Source: Staphylococcus hyicus (lineage in GTDB: Bacteria > Bacillota > Bacilli > Staphylococcales > Staphylococcaceae). Taken from it: a stretch of 64,000 bases of DNA. Made by a program: the position numbers and the translations under genes. The stretch covers positions 620,001-684,000 of the forward strand of contig NZ_CP008747.1 of assembly GCF_000816085.1 (NCBI RefSeq), read 5' to 3'. The notes beneath the pieces are model-generated. The model worked only from the letters and a program-made list of their open reading frames with translations, had not been told where the DNA came from and made no database searches. Shown piece by piece: positions 9,691 through 19,737 of the stretch. Each line of letters begins with the position of its first letter. Position 1 is the stretch's first letter.

Positions 9691-10006
9691 ATTTAATCCT
9701 CCATATTCAAGGTCCGCGAAATTGTCTTTTTTTGAGATATGAGGCGTACAACATCCAAATCATATCAAATTAATATAAGAATCTAGCTTACATTATAACG
9801 GTATATTTACAATAAATAAATTGATGCGTTAAATTATCATCTAATTGTAATAAAAGTATAACCTTGAAAGCGTTTTTATGCTGAAGTGAACAGGGTATAA
9901 TAAAGTTAGATAATGATTCGTAAAATCATAATATGCAACGTAATTTCATTATACGGCACATTGTTTTTGCACATGTCATTCAATGTAGTGAAAGGGGATA
10001 CTTTAA
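9691..10006. other. Divergent intergenic region spdC/hutG
   Basis: A 316-bp AT-rich region holding the promoters of both genes. Apart from the cre-like site and the -10 candidate TATAAT (9896-9901) for hutG, I see no further structure. Confidence 0.6.
9864..9879 (+). promoter_or_regulatory. Candidate cre (CcpA) site before hutG
   Basis: TTGAAAGCGTTTTTAT matches the cre consensus WTGNNARCGNWWWCAW at all but one position (T where C is expected). It lies just upstream of the -10-like TATAAT at 9896-9901, consistent with carbon repression of histidine use. Confidence 0.55.
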
Positions 10007-10939
10007 ATGTACCAACCACCACAACGAGAAATTTGGACAGGTCGATTAGATAGTGATGTTGAACGTGATGCATTTCGCCATTTTCAAACCATTCATTTCG
10101 GCGACGTTCATCACATTACACCGCACGCAAATGGCGTCGCATTATTGGGATATGCGGTAGATAAAGGCGTTGAATTAAACAAAGGACGTATAGGAGCCAA
10201 AGAGGGACCTGATGCTATAAAAAAAGCGCTCGCTAGTCTTCCGGCAGCGACCGACATTCCTATTATTGATTATGGCAACGTAACGCATAGTCATACGCAA
10301 CTGATTGAAACACAAAAAGTATTTGGTACATATGTTCACCAGCTAATAGAAACACATCAACGTACTTATTTGTTAGGAGGCGGACATGATATTGCTTATG
10401 CCCAATATTTAGGAGTGCGCACAGCTTATCCAAATCAATCTATAGGCGTGATAAATATAGATGCCCATTTTGATAATCGTAAAGAAGAGGTATCTACATC
10501 TGGTACAAGTTTCCGACAAATGTTAGAAGAAGATGCTAATTTAGATTATTTTGTAATAGGCATCCAAAGACCCGGTAATACGCCAAGTTTGTTTCAATAT
10601 GCAGATGATACCCATACCCAATACGTATTAGCAGAAGAGCTTGTCGATCACATCGACCCTCGTATTAAAGACAAAATTGAGCATTTTATAACGCACCATG
10701 ATGTGATTTTATTCACAATTTGTATAGACGTTATCGATAGTGCCTATGCCCCTGGCGTTAGTGCAAGTGGAGTATTAGGCCTAACACCCCATTGTGTTTT
10801 ATCACTTGCCAAACGCATTCTTCAGTTTGACAATGTCACGACAGTAAGTATCGCTGAGATGAATCCTACTTATGACGTAGACCAGCGTACAGCGAAACTG
10901 ATTGGACATTATTTGTCTCACTTTATACACTATTCATAA
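10007..10939 (+). CDS. hutG: Formimidoylglutamase
   Basis: 310-aa ureohydrolase (arginase/agmatinase fold) that hydrolyses N-formimidoyl-glutamate to glutamate and formamide, the last step of this histidine pathway. Binuclear Mn2+ ligands are visible in GGGHDIAY, NIDAHFDNR and TICIDVIDSAYAPG. AAAGGGG precedes the ATG. It is separated from hutUI by the convergent LysR gene and has its own promoter. Confidence 0.93.
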   Translation: MYQPPQREIWTGRLDSDVERDAFRHFQTIHFGDVHHITPHANGVALLGYAVDKGVELNKGRIGAKEGPDAIKKALASLPAATDIPIIDYGNVTHSHTQLIETQKVFGTYVHQLIETHQRTYLLGGGHDIAYAQYLGVRTAYPNQSIGVINIDAHFDNRKEEVSTSGTSFRQMLEEDANLDYFVIGIQRPGNTPSLFQYADDTHTQYVLAEELVDHIDPRIKDKIEHFITHHDVILFTICIDVIDSAYAPGVSASGVLGLTPHCVLSLAKRILQFDNVTTVSIAEMNPTYDVDQRTAKLIGHYLSHFIHYS

Positions 10940-11015
10940 AAAAACTGCTTCTTAAATCAATACGTTTTTAAATCAACCTACAAAATGCATCACAACTGTA
11001 TTTTGTAGGCTTTTC

Positions 11016-11906
11016 TTATATTGGAGACTCGTTGTTTTGCAATGACCAGTATGTTTGAATTTTGGATAATAGTGCGGTCATTTGTGGTGTGAACTGTCTA
11101 TTTTTTGCAAAGTTGATATAAATCGTCCGGTTAATTTTAGGGTAAATTGGAATCGCGTCGAGATGACTGGTTTTAAATGATTGGTAATAAATTCGTGGAA
11201 TAACCGCATATCCCATATGTTGATGTACAAAGTTTGTCGCCACTTCAAAGCGTTCAACTTCCATAACAATATTTGGATGCGCTTGTAAATGTGTAAAATA
11301 ATCATCTATATGCTTACGTACTTGGTACGGACGGATAGGGACGATTAACGGTAATCCTTGAATAGACATAGACTTTTTTCCTTTAAAGGCATCTTTTGGT
11401 GTAAGTACCACATAATCTTCTGTATATAACGGGATTGATATAATGGCTTCATGTTTAATTTTATCATTGGATATTCCAAAATGAATTTCAAAATCTAGTA
11501 AATGTTGAGTCAATGTATTCAAATCTAAAATTTCAGTAACTTGATAATGCTGATCTAAATGTTCTAATTGATGTTGCTTTATTATGGTAGCAATCCAATG
11601 TGCAGTAGATTCTAAAATTGAAATTTTTATTTTTGGCGTCTGACTGACTTTTAAATCATACATTTGTTCTAATGTTAAATGATATTGATGCACCAAATGC
11701 TTCGCGTGATTGTAAAATTGAATGCCTTTTTCAGTTATAGATATATCTTTTGTAGTACGTTGAAGTAATGCATATCCTAATTGTTGTTCCATCTTTTTTA
11801 TCGTTGCAGTTAGTGAAGGTTGGCTAATGTGCAATGCGCGTGCAGCTTTTGTAAAGCTATTTTGGTTTACCACTTCTATAAAATACTCTAATTGAACAAT
11901 TTTCAT
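11016..11906 (-). CDS. LysR-family transcriptional regulator, probable hut regulator
   Basis: 296-aa LysR protein: N-terminal winged HTH (FTKAARALHISQPSLTATIKKMEQQLG, residues ~17-44) and C-terminal inducer-binding domain. Two ATGs lie three bases apart; the inner one at 11906 has the better 7-nt spacing from AGGTGG. It is divergent from hutU with 330 bp between and convergent with hutG, so control of hut genes is the natural inference. This differs from the HutP antiterminator of Bacillus. Confidence 0.9.
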   Translation of the reverse strand: MKIVQLEYFIEVVNQNSFTKAARALHISQPSLTATIKKMEQQLGYALLQRTTKDISITEKGIQFYNHAKHLVHQYHLTLEQMYDLKVSQTPKIKISILESTAHWIATIIKQHQLEHLDQHYQVTEILDLNTLTQHLLDFEIHFGISNDKIKHEAIISIPLYTEDYVVLTPKDAFKGKKSMSIQGLPLIVPIRPYQVRKHIDDYFTHLQAHPNIVMEVERFEVATNFVHQHMGYAVIPRIYYQSFKTSHLDAIPIYPKINRTIYINFAKNRQFTPQMTALLSKIQTYWSLQNNESPI

Positions 11907-12236
11907 CATGCTACCACCTATTTATAGTTTTTGTTTATTAATAATTAGTTTATTTATATTGGTTGTTTATATCTTAGCATATTACAATAACAATATGGCA
12001 AGTTGTCGTGTACGGAACGTCAACCACTTTATACACAAGGGAGAAATTAATTTTAAATAATGTCTAAACATAGAGTGGATATAAATGTAAGGGGGTGTAT
12101 TGAGATAATTCAACTAAAATCTAATTCTCGAACTCGCGTACACCCAATGTGGCGTTTTTGACTATTGAATTCTATGTGATGTGCTTTTTTATTCCAATTG
12201 CGTTACTTATACTTTGAACAAAGGGAGAGATGGACG
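11907..12236. other. LysR/hutU divergent regulatory region
   Basis: 330 bp with AT-rich sequence near the LysR start and, closer to hutU, a long potential hairpin (12093-12145). No cre or CodY site of good quality was found by eye. Confidence 0.5.
12093..12145 (+). promoter_or_regulatory. Potential leader hairpin or operator dyad upstream of hutU
   Basis: GGGTGTA at 12093-12099 pairs with TACACCC at 12139-12145, with an inner TTGAGA/TCTCGAA pairing. No T-run follows, so this is not a plain terminator; it may be an operator dyad or leader structure. Confidence 0.4.
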
Positions 12237-13904
12237 ATGTCTAGAGAAATTAAAGCTAAAAAAGGACTTGAAATTGAATGTAAAGGGTGGGAACAAGAAG
12301 CTGTTTTACGCATGCTTTATAATAACTTAGATCCAGAAGTTGCAGAACATCCAGAAAAGCTCGTGGTCTACGGAGGCATTGGTAAAGCGGCACGTAATTG
12401 GGAATCTTTTGACGCAATTGTGGATACGTTACGTCGCCTTGAAAAAGATGAAACAATGTTAGTTCAATCAGGTAAACCTGTAGCCGTATTTAAAACGCAC
12501 GAAGAAGCGCCACGGGTTTTATTATCCAATTCAGTTCTTGTACCGAAGTGGGCAAATTGGGACCATTTCCACGAATTAGATAAAAAAGGACTGATGATGT
12601 ACGGGCAAATGACGGCAGGAAGTTGGATTTATATCGGTTCTCAAGGCATCGTTCAAGGAACATATGAAACATTTGCAGAATGTGCGAATCAACATTTTAA
12701 CGGCTCATTAAAAGGTACAATTACGTTAACAGCGGGTCTTGGTGGAATGGGAGGCGCCCAACCATTGGCGGTCACAATGAATGAAGGGGTTGTCATTGGA
12801 GTCGATGTGGATGCATCTCGCATACAAAAGCGAATCGATACACGTTATTGTGACATTATGACACATTCATTAGATGAAGCATTAGAAAAGGCTGAAGAAG
12901 CTAAAAATAAGGGAGAGGCATTATCTATTGGTTTAGTTGGGAATGCAGCTGAAATTCACCATGAGATATTAAAGCGTCATTTTAAAATTGATATTGTCAC
13001 AGACCAAACTTCGGCGCATGATCCACTTAATGGTTATGTACCTGAAGGGTATTCTTTAGAAGCGGCTACACAATTACGAGAGTCTGACCCAGAAACATAT
13101 GTACAGTTATCATCACAATCTATGAAAAAACATGTTGAGGCGATGCTGAAATTTCAGGAACAAGGTGCGATTGCGTTTGATTATGGTAATAACATTCGAC
13201 AAGTAGCATACGACCAAGGATTAGAAGAAGCATTTGATTTCCCTGGCTTTGTACCTGCGTATATTCGCCCGTTGTTCTGTGAAGGTAAAGGACCGTTTCG
13301 CTTCGCAGCTTTATCAGGCGATCCTAAAGATATTGAACGTGCAGATCAACTCATGAGAGAATTATTCCCTGAAGACGAAAAATTAATGCGTTGGCTCGAT
13401 ATGGCGAGTGAGAAAATTGCTTTCCAGGGTCTGCCATCTCGCATTGCATGGCTTGGTTATGGTGAGCGTGCAAAAATGGGACTCGCACTCAATGAGTTGG
13501 TACGTAAGGGTGACATTTCTGCACCGATTGTTATCGGTCGAGACCATTTAGACTCAGGTTCAGTAGCATCTCCAAACCGGGAAACAGAATCTATGAAAGA
13601 TGGTTCAGATGCTGTAGGGGATTGGGCGATTTTAAATGCATTAGTCAATACTGCTGCAGGAGGATCATGGATATCTGTGCATCATGGTGGCGGTGTCGGT
13701 ATGGGGTATTCTTTACATGCAGGAATGGTTGTTGTAGCAGATGGCTCTGAACGTGCAGAACGACGATTAAAACGTGTATTAACGACAGATCCGGGTATGG
13801 GTGTGGTAAGACATGCAGATGCTGGTTATGATATTGCGGTTGAAACGGCAAAAAATAAAGGTCTGGATATTCCCATGATTACAGGTAAAGGTGATGACAA
13901 ATAA
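12237..13904 (+). CDS. hutU: Urocanate hydratase
   Basis: 555-aa urocanase that converts urocanate to imidazolonepropionate using tightly bound NAD+. It shows the NAD-binding [12 protein letters not shown] with IGVDVD and the [10 protein letters not shown] segment containing the conserved active-site Cys. Length is standard. The start chosen has GGGAGAG upstream and gives [10 protein letters not shown]. The stop overlaps the hutI start by one base, so the two are translationally coupled. Confidence 0.96.
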   Translation: MSREIKAKKGLEIECKGWEQEAVLRMLYNNLDPEVAEHPEKLVVYGGIGKAARNWESFDAIVDTLRRLEKDETMLVQSGKPVAVFKTHEEAPRVLLSNSVLVPKWANWDHFHELDKKGLMMYGQMTAGSWIYIGSQGIVQGTYETFAECANQHFNGSLKGTITLTAGLGGMGGAQPLAVTMNEGVVIGVDVDASRIQKRIDTRYCDIMTHSLDEALEKAEEAKNKGEALSIGLVGNAAEIHHEILKRHFKIDIVTDQTSAHDPLNGYVPEGYSLEAATQLRESDPETYVQLSSQSMKKHVEAMLKFQEQGAIAFDYGNNIRQVAYDQGLEEAFDFPGFVPAYIRPLFCEGKGPFRFAALSGDPKDIERADQLMRELFPEDEKLMRWLDMASEKIAFQGLPSRIAWLGYGERAKMGLALNELVRKGDISAPIVIGRDHLDSGSVASPNRETESMKDGSDAVGDWAILNALVNTAAGGSWISVHHGGGVGMGYSLHAGMVVVADGSERAERRLKRVLTTDPGMGVVRHADAGYDIAVETAKNKGLDIPMITGKGDDK

Positions 13905-15139
13905 TGAATGATTTAATAATTCAAAACATTAAACAATTGATTTTACCAAAATCGACAGAACATCCTTTAAAAGGTGCAGAGTTAGATGAACTGAAAATTA
14001 TAGAAAATGGTACAGTTGTTATCCAAGGTGATAAAATAGTATATTCAGGACCACATACAGACGATTATGAGGCGAAAGAAACGATTGATGCGACTGGTAA
14101 AGTTGTGTCACCATCTCTTGTAGATGCCCATACCCATTTAGTTCATGGAGGTTCACGTGAACATGAAATGTCACTAAAGCGTCAAGGGGTATCTTATCTT
14201 GAAATTTTAGAACAAGGGGGTGGCATACTTTCAACAGTAAAAGCAACAAGACAAACAAGTGAAGAGGCGTTGTTTCAAAAAGCAGAACACGACTTGTTAA
14301 CAATGATGCACCATGGCGTACTGGCGGTTGAAAGTAAAAGTGGTTACGGATTAGACAAAGAAAATGAATTGAAACAACTCAAAGTTTCACGCCGTTTACA
14401 AGAAAAATATAATTTAGATATGCGACATACCTTTTTAGGACCACATGCGGTGCCCCAAGATGCAGAATCTAATGACGCCTTTTTAGAAGATATGATTCAA
14501 CTTTTACCAGAAGTTAAAAAATATGCGGATTTTGCAGATATATTCTGTGAAACGGGTGTATTTACCATTGAAGAATCAAAACGCTATATGGAAGCTGCTA
14601 AAAAAGAAGGTTTTAAAGTTAAAATTCATGCAGATGAAATCGATCCTCTAGGTGGACTTGGTTTAGCAATTGACGAAAAAGCCATTTCAGCAGATCATCT
14701 TGTTGCTTCTAGTGAAGAAGACAAGACAAAGTTAAATGGTTCTGATACAGTTGCGGTATTATTACCAGGTACAACGTTTTACTTAGGTAAAAATGAGTAC
14801 GCGGATGCACGTGGAATGATTGATTATAATGGAGCTATCGCAATTGCTACAGATTTTAATCCTGGAAGTTGTGTCACAAATAACTTACAAATGGTGATGG
14901 CAATTGCGGCTTTGAAATTAAAGTTATCACCAAATGAAATTTGGAATGCGGTCACAGTCAATGCAGCAAAAGCGATTGATTTAGATGCAGGCACAATAAA
15001 TGAAGGTGATAAAGCAAACATAGTCATTTGGCATGCGCCAAATCATGAATATATTCCATACCATTACGGTATTAATCATGTAGAAACCGTAATTAAAGAT
15101 GGCAAAGTCATTATCCATCATGATTTGGCCATTCAATAA
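13904..15139 (+). CDS. hutI: Imidazolonepropionase
   Basis: 411-aa amidohydrolase-superfamily enzyme that opens the imidazolone ring to give formimidoylglutamate. Metal-binding [10 protein letters not shown] (residues ~78-87), KIHADEID and the later SADHL and ATDFNPG segments are present. ATG overlaps the hutU stop. It completes hutU-hutI; histidine ammonia-lyase (hutH) is not in the window. Confidence 0.96.
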   Translation: MNDLIIQNIKQLILPKSTEHPLKGAELDELKIIENGTVVIQGDKIVYSGPHTDDYEAKETIDATGKVVSPSLVDAHTHLVHGGSREHEMSLKRQGVSYLEILEQGGGILSTVKATRQTSEEALFQKAEHDLLTMMHHGVLAVESKSGYGLDKENELKQLKVSRRLQEKYNLDMRHTFLGPHAVPQDAESNDAFLEDMIQLLPEVKKYADFADIFCETGVFTIEESKRYMEAAKKEGFKVKIHADEIDPLGGLGLAIDEKAISADHLVASSEEDKTKLNGSDTVAVLLPGTTFYLGKNEYADARGMIDYNGAIAIATDFNPGSCVTNNLQMVMAIAALKLKLSPNEIWNAVTVNAAKAIDLDAGTINEGDKANIVIWHAPNHEYIPYHYGINHVETVIKDGKVIIHHDLAIQ

Positions 15140-15162
15140 TATAAGGACAATTTAGTCATTTC

Positions 15163-15393
15163 CATAACGGGGCATGGACATAAATCATTTCAATTTTGAT
15201 TGGTCCAAACGCCTCGTTTTTCTAAACGACGCACCTCAAAATGGATTTTCGCTTTCGGCTTAAATCTTTAGAAGTCTCAGCTAAGGAAGTAATCAGAGTT
15301 TTTAATTTACCATCTGTATCCTCATAAAGACTAAATTTATATATTAATATAACCAACAAAGTTCATGTACGAAGAATTTTGTTGTTTTTTTAT
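15163..15393 (-). repeat. Dispersed intergenic repeat, copy A
   Basis: The reverse complement of this stretch matches 60005-60322: shared blocks include the stem near AACAAAGTTC, TTAGCTGAGACTTCTAA, TTAAGCCGAAA, and AATGATTTATGT near the GC-richer end. About 220 bp here. It has no coding capacity and lies between hutI and the M20 gene. Confidence 0.8.
15354..15393 (+). terminator. Intrinsic terminator for hutUI formed by the repeat end
   Basis: Stem CAACAAAGTTC/GAATTTTGTTG (one wobble) followed by a run of seven T residues. Confidence 0.7.
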
Positions 15394-15540
15394 TAACAGG
15401 ATAGCTATATCCAAGCCCGATTTTCATAATGACACCTGGTGGAAATACGATGTTTATTTGGGGATAATGAATATACACAGTATTTAAAATTAAAAGGATT
15501 ATGATTTTTCCTATAACAATTTGAAGAAAGAGGGGGTACT

Positions 15541-16665
15541 ATGTCAAACCGTTTTAATCAATGTATCGAATGGAGACGACATTTCCATAAATATCCAGAG
15601 TGTTCTAATAACGAATATCAAACGACTGAAACATTAAAAGACATATTAAAAGCTATGGATATTACAATTCTTGACGTTCCGCTTAAAACAGGCATTGTTG
15701 CTGAAATAGGGAAAGGGAAATCGATGATTGCGATTCGTTCAGACATTGATGCACTTCCGATTAGAGAACAGACGACGTTGGCGTTTAAGTCGCGTGTCGA
15801 TGGCGTCATGCATGCTTGCGGGCATGATTTGCATATGGCAAGTATTCTAGGTACTGCAATGCAACTTAAATTGTATGAAACGGAGTTGAACGGTCGTGTG
15901 CGTATCATCTTCCAAGCAGCGGAAGAAGTTGGTAATGGTGCAATAGAAGTTGTTGAAACAGGCATTTTGAGAGATGCTAAAGCGATTATAGGGTTTCACA
16001 ATGACCCTACATTAAAATTAGGAGAATGGCGTGCAAAGTCTGGTGTAATGACGTCGAATGTTGATCGCTTTAAACTTATTATCAAGGCTAAAGGAGCACA
16101 TGCTGCAATGCCGCAAGATGCCAAAGATCCAAGTATTGTTATCGCGCAGTTGGTCCAAAGTTTTCAAAGTATTGTAAGTCGTAATATTGCATCTTATGAA
16201 GAAGCGGTAGTAACGGTAGGACAAATACATTGTGGTCAAACGTGGAACGTCATTCCCGATGATGCGTTTATAGAAGGAACTGTGCGTACGTTTGACGCAG
16301 AAATTCAAAATAGAGTTGAAACACGAATGGCGCAAATATGTAAAGGCATTGCTACTCAATTTGATGTCAAAATTGATTTTAATTACCAGAAAGTGACAGC
16401 TGCAGTAGACAATACAGCGTCATTACATCAAACTGCAATGCAAGCAGCAAAAGATGCTGGCTATCATGTCGATGAACTAAAAAGGCCATTGACAATTGGG
16501 GAGGACTTTTCGGGCTACCAGCGTGTAGCACCAACTTATTTTGCAATGATTGGTTCAAATAGTGATTACCCACTGCATCATCCTAAGTTTGACCCGGAAG
16601 AGGAAATGTTACGTCAAGTACCGGATTATTTCGTAAAATTCAGCCATCTGCTTCTTAATGAATAA
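15541..16665 (+). CDS. M20-family amidohydrolase (N-acyl amino acid deacylase type)
   Basis: 374-aa metallopeptidase-like hydrolase of the M20D group (hippurate hydrolase/IAA-amino acid hydrolase/YxeP-like). Metal and catalytic motifs: CGHDLHMAS with metal-binding residues, AAEEVGNGA with Glu pair, GFHNDP, and GEDFSGY near the C-terminus. The dimerisation domain lies at about residues 175-290. AGAGGGGG precedes the start. The next gene downstream is a NhaC-type transporter behind a SAM riboswitch, which hints at salvage of an N-acylated amino acid, perhaps sulfur-containing; that is inference. Confidence 0.88.
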   Translation: MSNRFNQCIEWRRHFHKYPECSNNEYQTTETLKDILKAMDITILDVPLKTGIVAEIGKGKSMIAIRSDIDALPIREQTTLAFKSRVDGVMHACGHDLHMASILGTAMQLKLYETELNGRVRIIFQAAEEVGNGAIEVVETGILRDAKAIIGFHNDPTLKLGEWRAKSGVMTSNVDRFKLIIKAKGAHAAMPQDAKDPSIVIAQLVQSFQSIVSRNIASYEEAVVTVGQIHCGQTWNVIPDDAFIEGTVRTFDAEIQNRVETRMAQICKGIATQFDVKIDFNYQKVTAAVDNTASLHQTAMQAAKDAGYHVDELKRPLTIGEDFSGYQRVAPTYFAMIGSNSDYPLHHPKFDPEEEMLRQVPDYFVKFSHLLLNE

Positions 16666-16720
16666 TAGATGATTGACGAATGGCAATATTTCATGTAAAG
16701 TTTAACAGTAAAATTAAATA

Positions 16721-16900
16721 CTTCATATCAAGAGAAGTGGAGGGACTGGCCCTTTGATACTTCGGCAACATGGTCATGCGTGTGCCAATTCCAGAAGCTT
16801 TAAGGCTGAAGATAAGAAGTTCGAGAAACGAAATCAGGTCAAGCCCTAATAGTATCTATGCGCATGATAGACTATTAGGGCTTGACCTTAATTTATTTTA
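16721..16900 (+). ncRNA. SAM-I (S-box) riboswitch with transcription terminator
   Basis: The core has the S-box hallmarks in order: ATCAAGAGAAGTGGAGGGA, CTGGCCC, TTTGATACTTCGGCAAC, a variable arm, then GATAAGAAG closing P1 with CTTCATATC (16721-16729 with 16811-16819). The expression platform is a long perfect stem AGGTCAAGCCCTAATAGT (16836-16853) with its complement (16871-16888), followed by TTAATTTATTTT. Known S-box logic is premature termination when SAM is abundant. It lies 12 bases before the start of the NhaC-type gene. Confidence 0.95.
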
Positions 16901-16911
16901 AGGAGAAAAGC

Positions 16912-18213
16912 ATGTCTAAAGAATATAAAAATCACATGAATGGGTGGGCGTTACTTCCTTTAGTAATTTTTATTTGTATATTTTTAGGTGCAGGTATCAT
17001 TACTCAAGACTTTACGTTTATGCCATTGAATGTAGCTGCAATCATTGGCGTGATAGTGGCTTTACTTATGAATCGCAAAGAAAATTTCACGCGTAAAGTA
17101 GAAGTTTTTGCGAAGAGTGCGGGGCATCCTAACATTATTTTAATGATGTTTATTTTTATTTTAGCTGGTGCGTTTTCAAAAACCGCTGAAAAAATGGGAG
17201 GCGTGGAATCCATTGTCAATTTTGGATTATCTATGATTCCTCAAAATTTACTTATTGTAGGTTTGTTTATCATATGTATGTTTGTTTCAATTTCTATGGG
17301 GACATCTGTAGGAACTGTGGCAGCTATTGCGCCAGTAGGTTACGGATTGAGTCAAGCGACTGATATTCCTTCTGCATTGGCAATGGCTACTGTCGTTGGT
17401 GGTGCAATGTTCGGTGATAATTTATCAATGATTTCCGACACAACAATAGCAGCTGTGAGAACACAGCGTACACAAATGGCAGATAAATTTAAAGTGAATT
17501 TTCGTATCGTTTTACCGGGTGCCATAGTTACGATTATTATTTTATGGGTTTTGACGCTTGGCAATCACGTGAATCATGGCCAAAGTTACGACTACAGTTT
17601 TATTAAAATCATTCCATACTTACTTGTGCTTATTTTAGCTTTAATTGGGATTAATGTTGTGATTGTGTTGTTAGGTGGGATTCTACTCTCAGGTATCATC
17701 GGAATCATTGATCGTTCTTTTGATTTAGCTGGATTTTTAAAAGCCATCTCTGAAGGTATCATAGGGATGGAAGATATTGCGATTATTGCTCTGTTAATTG
17801 GAGGAATGATTGGACTCGTTGAGCACAACGGGGGAATTAACTGGCTACTTCATAAAGTTAAAAGTAAAATTAAATCCCGTCGGGGCGCTGAATTTGGCAT
17901 AGCCAGTCTTGTAAGTGTAGCGGATATTTCTACAGCGAATAATACGATATCAATTATTATGTCAGGTCCTTTAGCAAAAGATATTGCAGATGAATATCAA
18001 ATTGATCGCCGTAAATCTGCGAGTATTTTAGATATATTTGGAAGTGCGTGGCAAGGATTTATACCATATAGCCCTCAACTCATTGCGGCAGCTGGAGTTG
18101 CAGGTATTTCTCCTGTAATGTTAGTCCCATATTCCATATATCCTGTAATGTTGGCAATGTGTGGAATCATTGCTATTTTCTTTAATTTACCAAAATTGAA
18201 ACGCGATGCGTAG
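16912..18213 (+). CDS. NhaC-type transporter under SAM riboswitch, candidate methionine/sulfur-compound transporter (MetT-like)
   Basis: 433-aa membrane protein of the NhaC superfamily with about eleven helices and the motif FGDNLSMISDTTIAA. The start follows AAGGAG directly after the riboswitch terminator and gives MSKEYKNH. Comparative genomics has proposed NhaC-family members as methionine (MetT), lysine (LysW) and tyrosine transporters on the basis of S-box, L-box or T-box control; the S-box here supports a methionine or precursor transporter. It is a close paralog of the partial gene at 1-1313. Biochemical function is inference. Confidence 0.88.
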   Translation: MSKEYKNHMNGWALLPLVIFICIFLGAGIITQDFTFMPLNVAAIIGVIVALLMNRKENFTRKVEVFAKSAGHPNIILMMFIFILAGAFSKTAEKMGGVESIVNFGLSMIPQNLLIVGLFIICMFVSISMGTSVGTVAAIAPVGYGLSQATDIPSALAMATVVGGAMFGDNLSMISDTTIAAVRTQRTQMADKFKVNFRIVLPGAIVTIIILWVLTLGNHVNHGQSYDYSFIKIIPYLLVLILALIGINVVIVLLGGILLSGIIGIIDRSFDLAGFLKAISEGIIGMEDIAIIALLIGGMIGLVEHNGGINWLLHKVKSKIKSRRGAEFGIASLVSVADISTANNTISIIMSGPLAKDIADEYQIDRRKSASILDIFGSAWQGFIPYSPQLIAAAGVAGISPVMLVPYSIYPVMLAMCGIIAIFFNLPKLKRDA

Positions 18214-18388
18214 TAACAGTGACATCAAAAGGGTATAATGAAGTAATGAATGAACTTTCATAAGTGATGCTTCAAGTAACGATGCAAGGCATACGTGAGT
18301 TTGGACAATGTCTGTCAGGCATTTTAACTGAGTGAAAAGGACGTACACATTAAAAAGAGAAATAGGGTTTAAAGTGAGGAGAATTGCC

Positions 18389-18895
18389 ATGAATAATACG
18401 CAAAATGAAAGGGTCGAAGTTAATATCGTCCGATTGATTAAAACATCACCTGAATTTCTTTATCAGGCGTGGACTGATCCTGAAATGTTGCGTCATTGGT
18501 TTATGACCACATCCAGGACGAATAAAAGTTTTGCAAGTGACGTTACAGAAGGTGGTCGTTATCAAATTATTGATCAGCGTCAAGGTAAAAAAATTCGCGT
18601 TGAAGGTACGTATCAAAAGCTATTGCCAGGGGAAGAACTCGCACTAACAATTCAAATGCCGGATTTTAGTGAACAACAAGATGACATATCAGTTTATTTT
18701 GAAGAGCGAAGCCCTGGTATTACACAAATGACATTTAACTATAAAAGCGATATACCAAAAGAGAGACGTCTGACGCAATTAGAATACAAGCAAAAAAAGA
18801 AAGCATACCATGATAACACTGTACATGGATTTGAAAATATGTTCGATACGATGCAAAAATTTGTTGAAGAACAAACAGAGATTAATCAGAACTAA
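18389..18895 (+). CDS. SRPBCC/AHSA1-domain protein
   Basis: 168-aa START-fold protein of the AHSA1 (activator of Hsp90 ATPase homolog 1-like) family. It shows the usual opening RLIKTSPEFLYQAWTDPEMLRHWFM and GGRYQIID. Such proteins bind hydrophobic ligands or act in stress responses; the ligand is unknown. Several upstream in-frame codons exist, but GAGGAGAATTGCC before the ATG at 18389 decides the start. Single gene followed by a terminator. Confidence 0.88.
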   Translation: MNNTQNERVEVNIVRLIKTSPEFLYQAWTDPEMLRHWFMTTSRTNKSFASDVTEGGRYQIIDQRQGKKIRVEGTYQKLLPGEELALTIQMPDFSEQQDDISVYFEERSPGITQMTFNYKSDIPKERRLTQLEYKQKKKAYHDNTVHGFENMFDTMQKFVEEQTEINQN

Positions 18896-18907
18896 CAGTA
18901 AATGACT

Positions 18908-18954
18908 AATAGCCATCAAAAGCCATTCGATATGAACGACTTTTGATGGCTATT
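18908..18954. terminator. Intrinsic terminator
   Basis: Perfect 15-bp stem AATAGCCATCAAAAG/CTTTTGATGGCTATT between convergent genes. Confidence 0.75.
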
Positions 18955-19025
18955 GCTATGTGACTTAGACTTATTGACATGCATTCGAAAGGATCTTATT
19001 ATCGTTTAACATAAAAAATGTAAAT

Positions 19026-19556
19026 CTAAGAAATGCGAATGATATGGGCATGTGGTTGTAAAGGGGCGTATGCTTGGTAAATATCGATATGATGACGTGA
19101 TAAAAGACTAAGCGTAGTACCGGCTTCTTCAAGCGTACACGTTAATGTTAATATATTTTTGCGTACTGTATATTTTAATTGGAGCTTTGTTCCGTGATGT
19201 AAAACTTCGATGACCTTATCTTTTATAAACGGATCAGTAAGTCCATCAATATAAAATTCGAAACGACGCTCAGTGAGTGCCAATTGGTCAAATGGTATCA
19301 ATTCATGTTCAAATTTTGTTCGAATAACTTGATACACTGTGTAGTAATGAAACCCCAAAAAGCTAAGTAAATAAGGTAGCGCGAGTTTTTGAATGTGTAC
19401 GCGAAGTAAATATGTTTTTTGAACTTTTGTAAACTCGTATTTTAATGAAGATGGTAAGTTAACGTGTTGAAGTAGCCGACTTAATTGCGTACGATTTTTG
19501 CGGCGATTTAACTCTGCAATATGAATGGTATAACTTTCTAACTTATCAATAAGCAT
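19026..19556 (-). CDS. Hypothetical protein, 176 aa
   Basis: I do not recognise a family. The protein is soluble, basic and rich in Leu, His and Arg, with no signal peptide or membrane segment. The N-terminal half is probably helical (LESYTIHIAELNRRKNRTQLSRLL), the C-terminal part looks like beta strands. A run of regulators-like spacing is not evident. The start has GAGGA at acceptable spacing. It is convergent with the AHSA1 gene and divergent from the BASS transporter. Codon use resembles neighbours, so I take it as a real gene. Confidence 0.7.
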   Translation of the reverse strand: MLIDKLESYTIHIAELNRRKNRTQLSRLLQHVNLPSSLKYEFTKVQKTYLLRVHIQKLALPYLLSFLGFHYYTVYQVIRTKFEHELIPFDQLALTERRFEFYIDGLTDPFIKDKVIEVLHHGTKLQLKYTVRKNILTLTCTLEEAGTTLSLLSRHHIDIYQAYAPLQPHAHIIRIS

Positions 19557-19737
19557 TACATGTCCTCTTTTAACTATGATTTATTAAATTCATTGTACCA
19601 TTCTAAAATTTAAAAAGCATTAGGACTAAAGGCGGAAACATTTAAAAATACACGGTATAAATTTACTGAATTGTATTGTCAAGCAATTGTAGTTGTGTTA
19701 ATATTCTGAATATTAAAATAACAACGAGGTGACAACA

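Noticed and set aside
15400-15540. Possible riboswitch upstream of the M20 gene
   Set aside because: No S-box, T-box or other conserved core was found; sequence appears to be a simple AT-rich promoter region.
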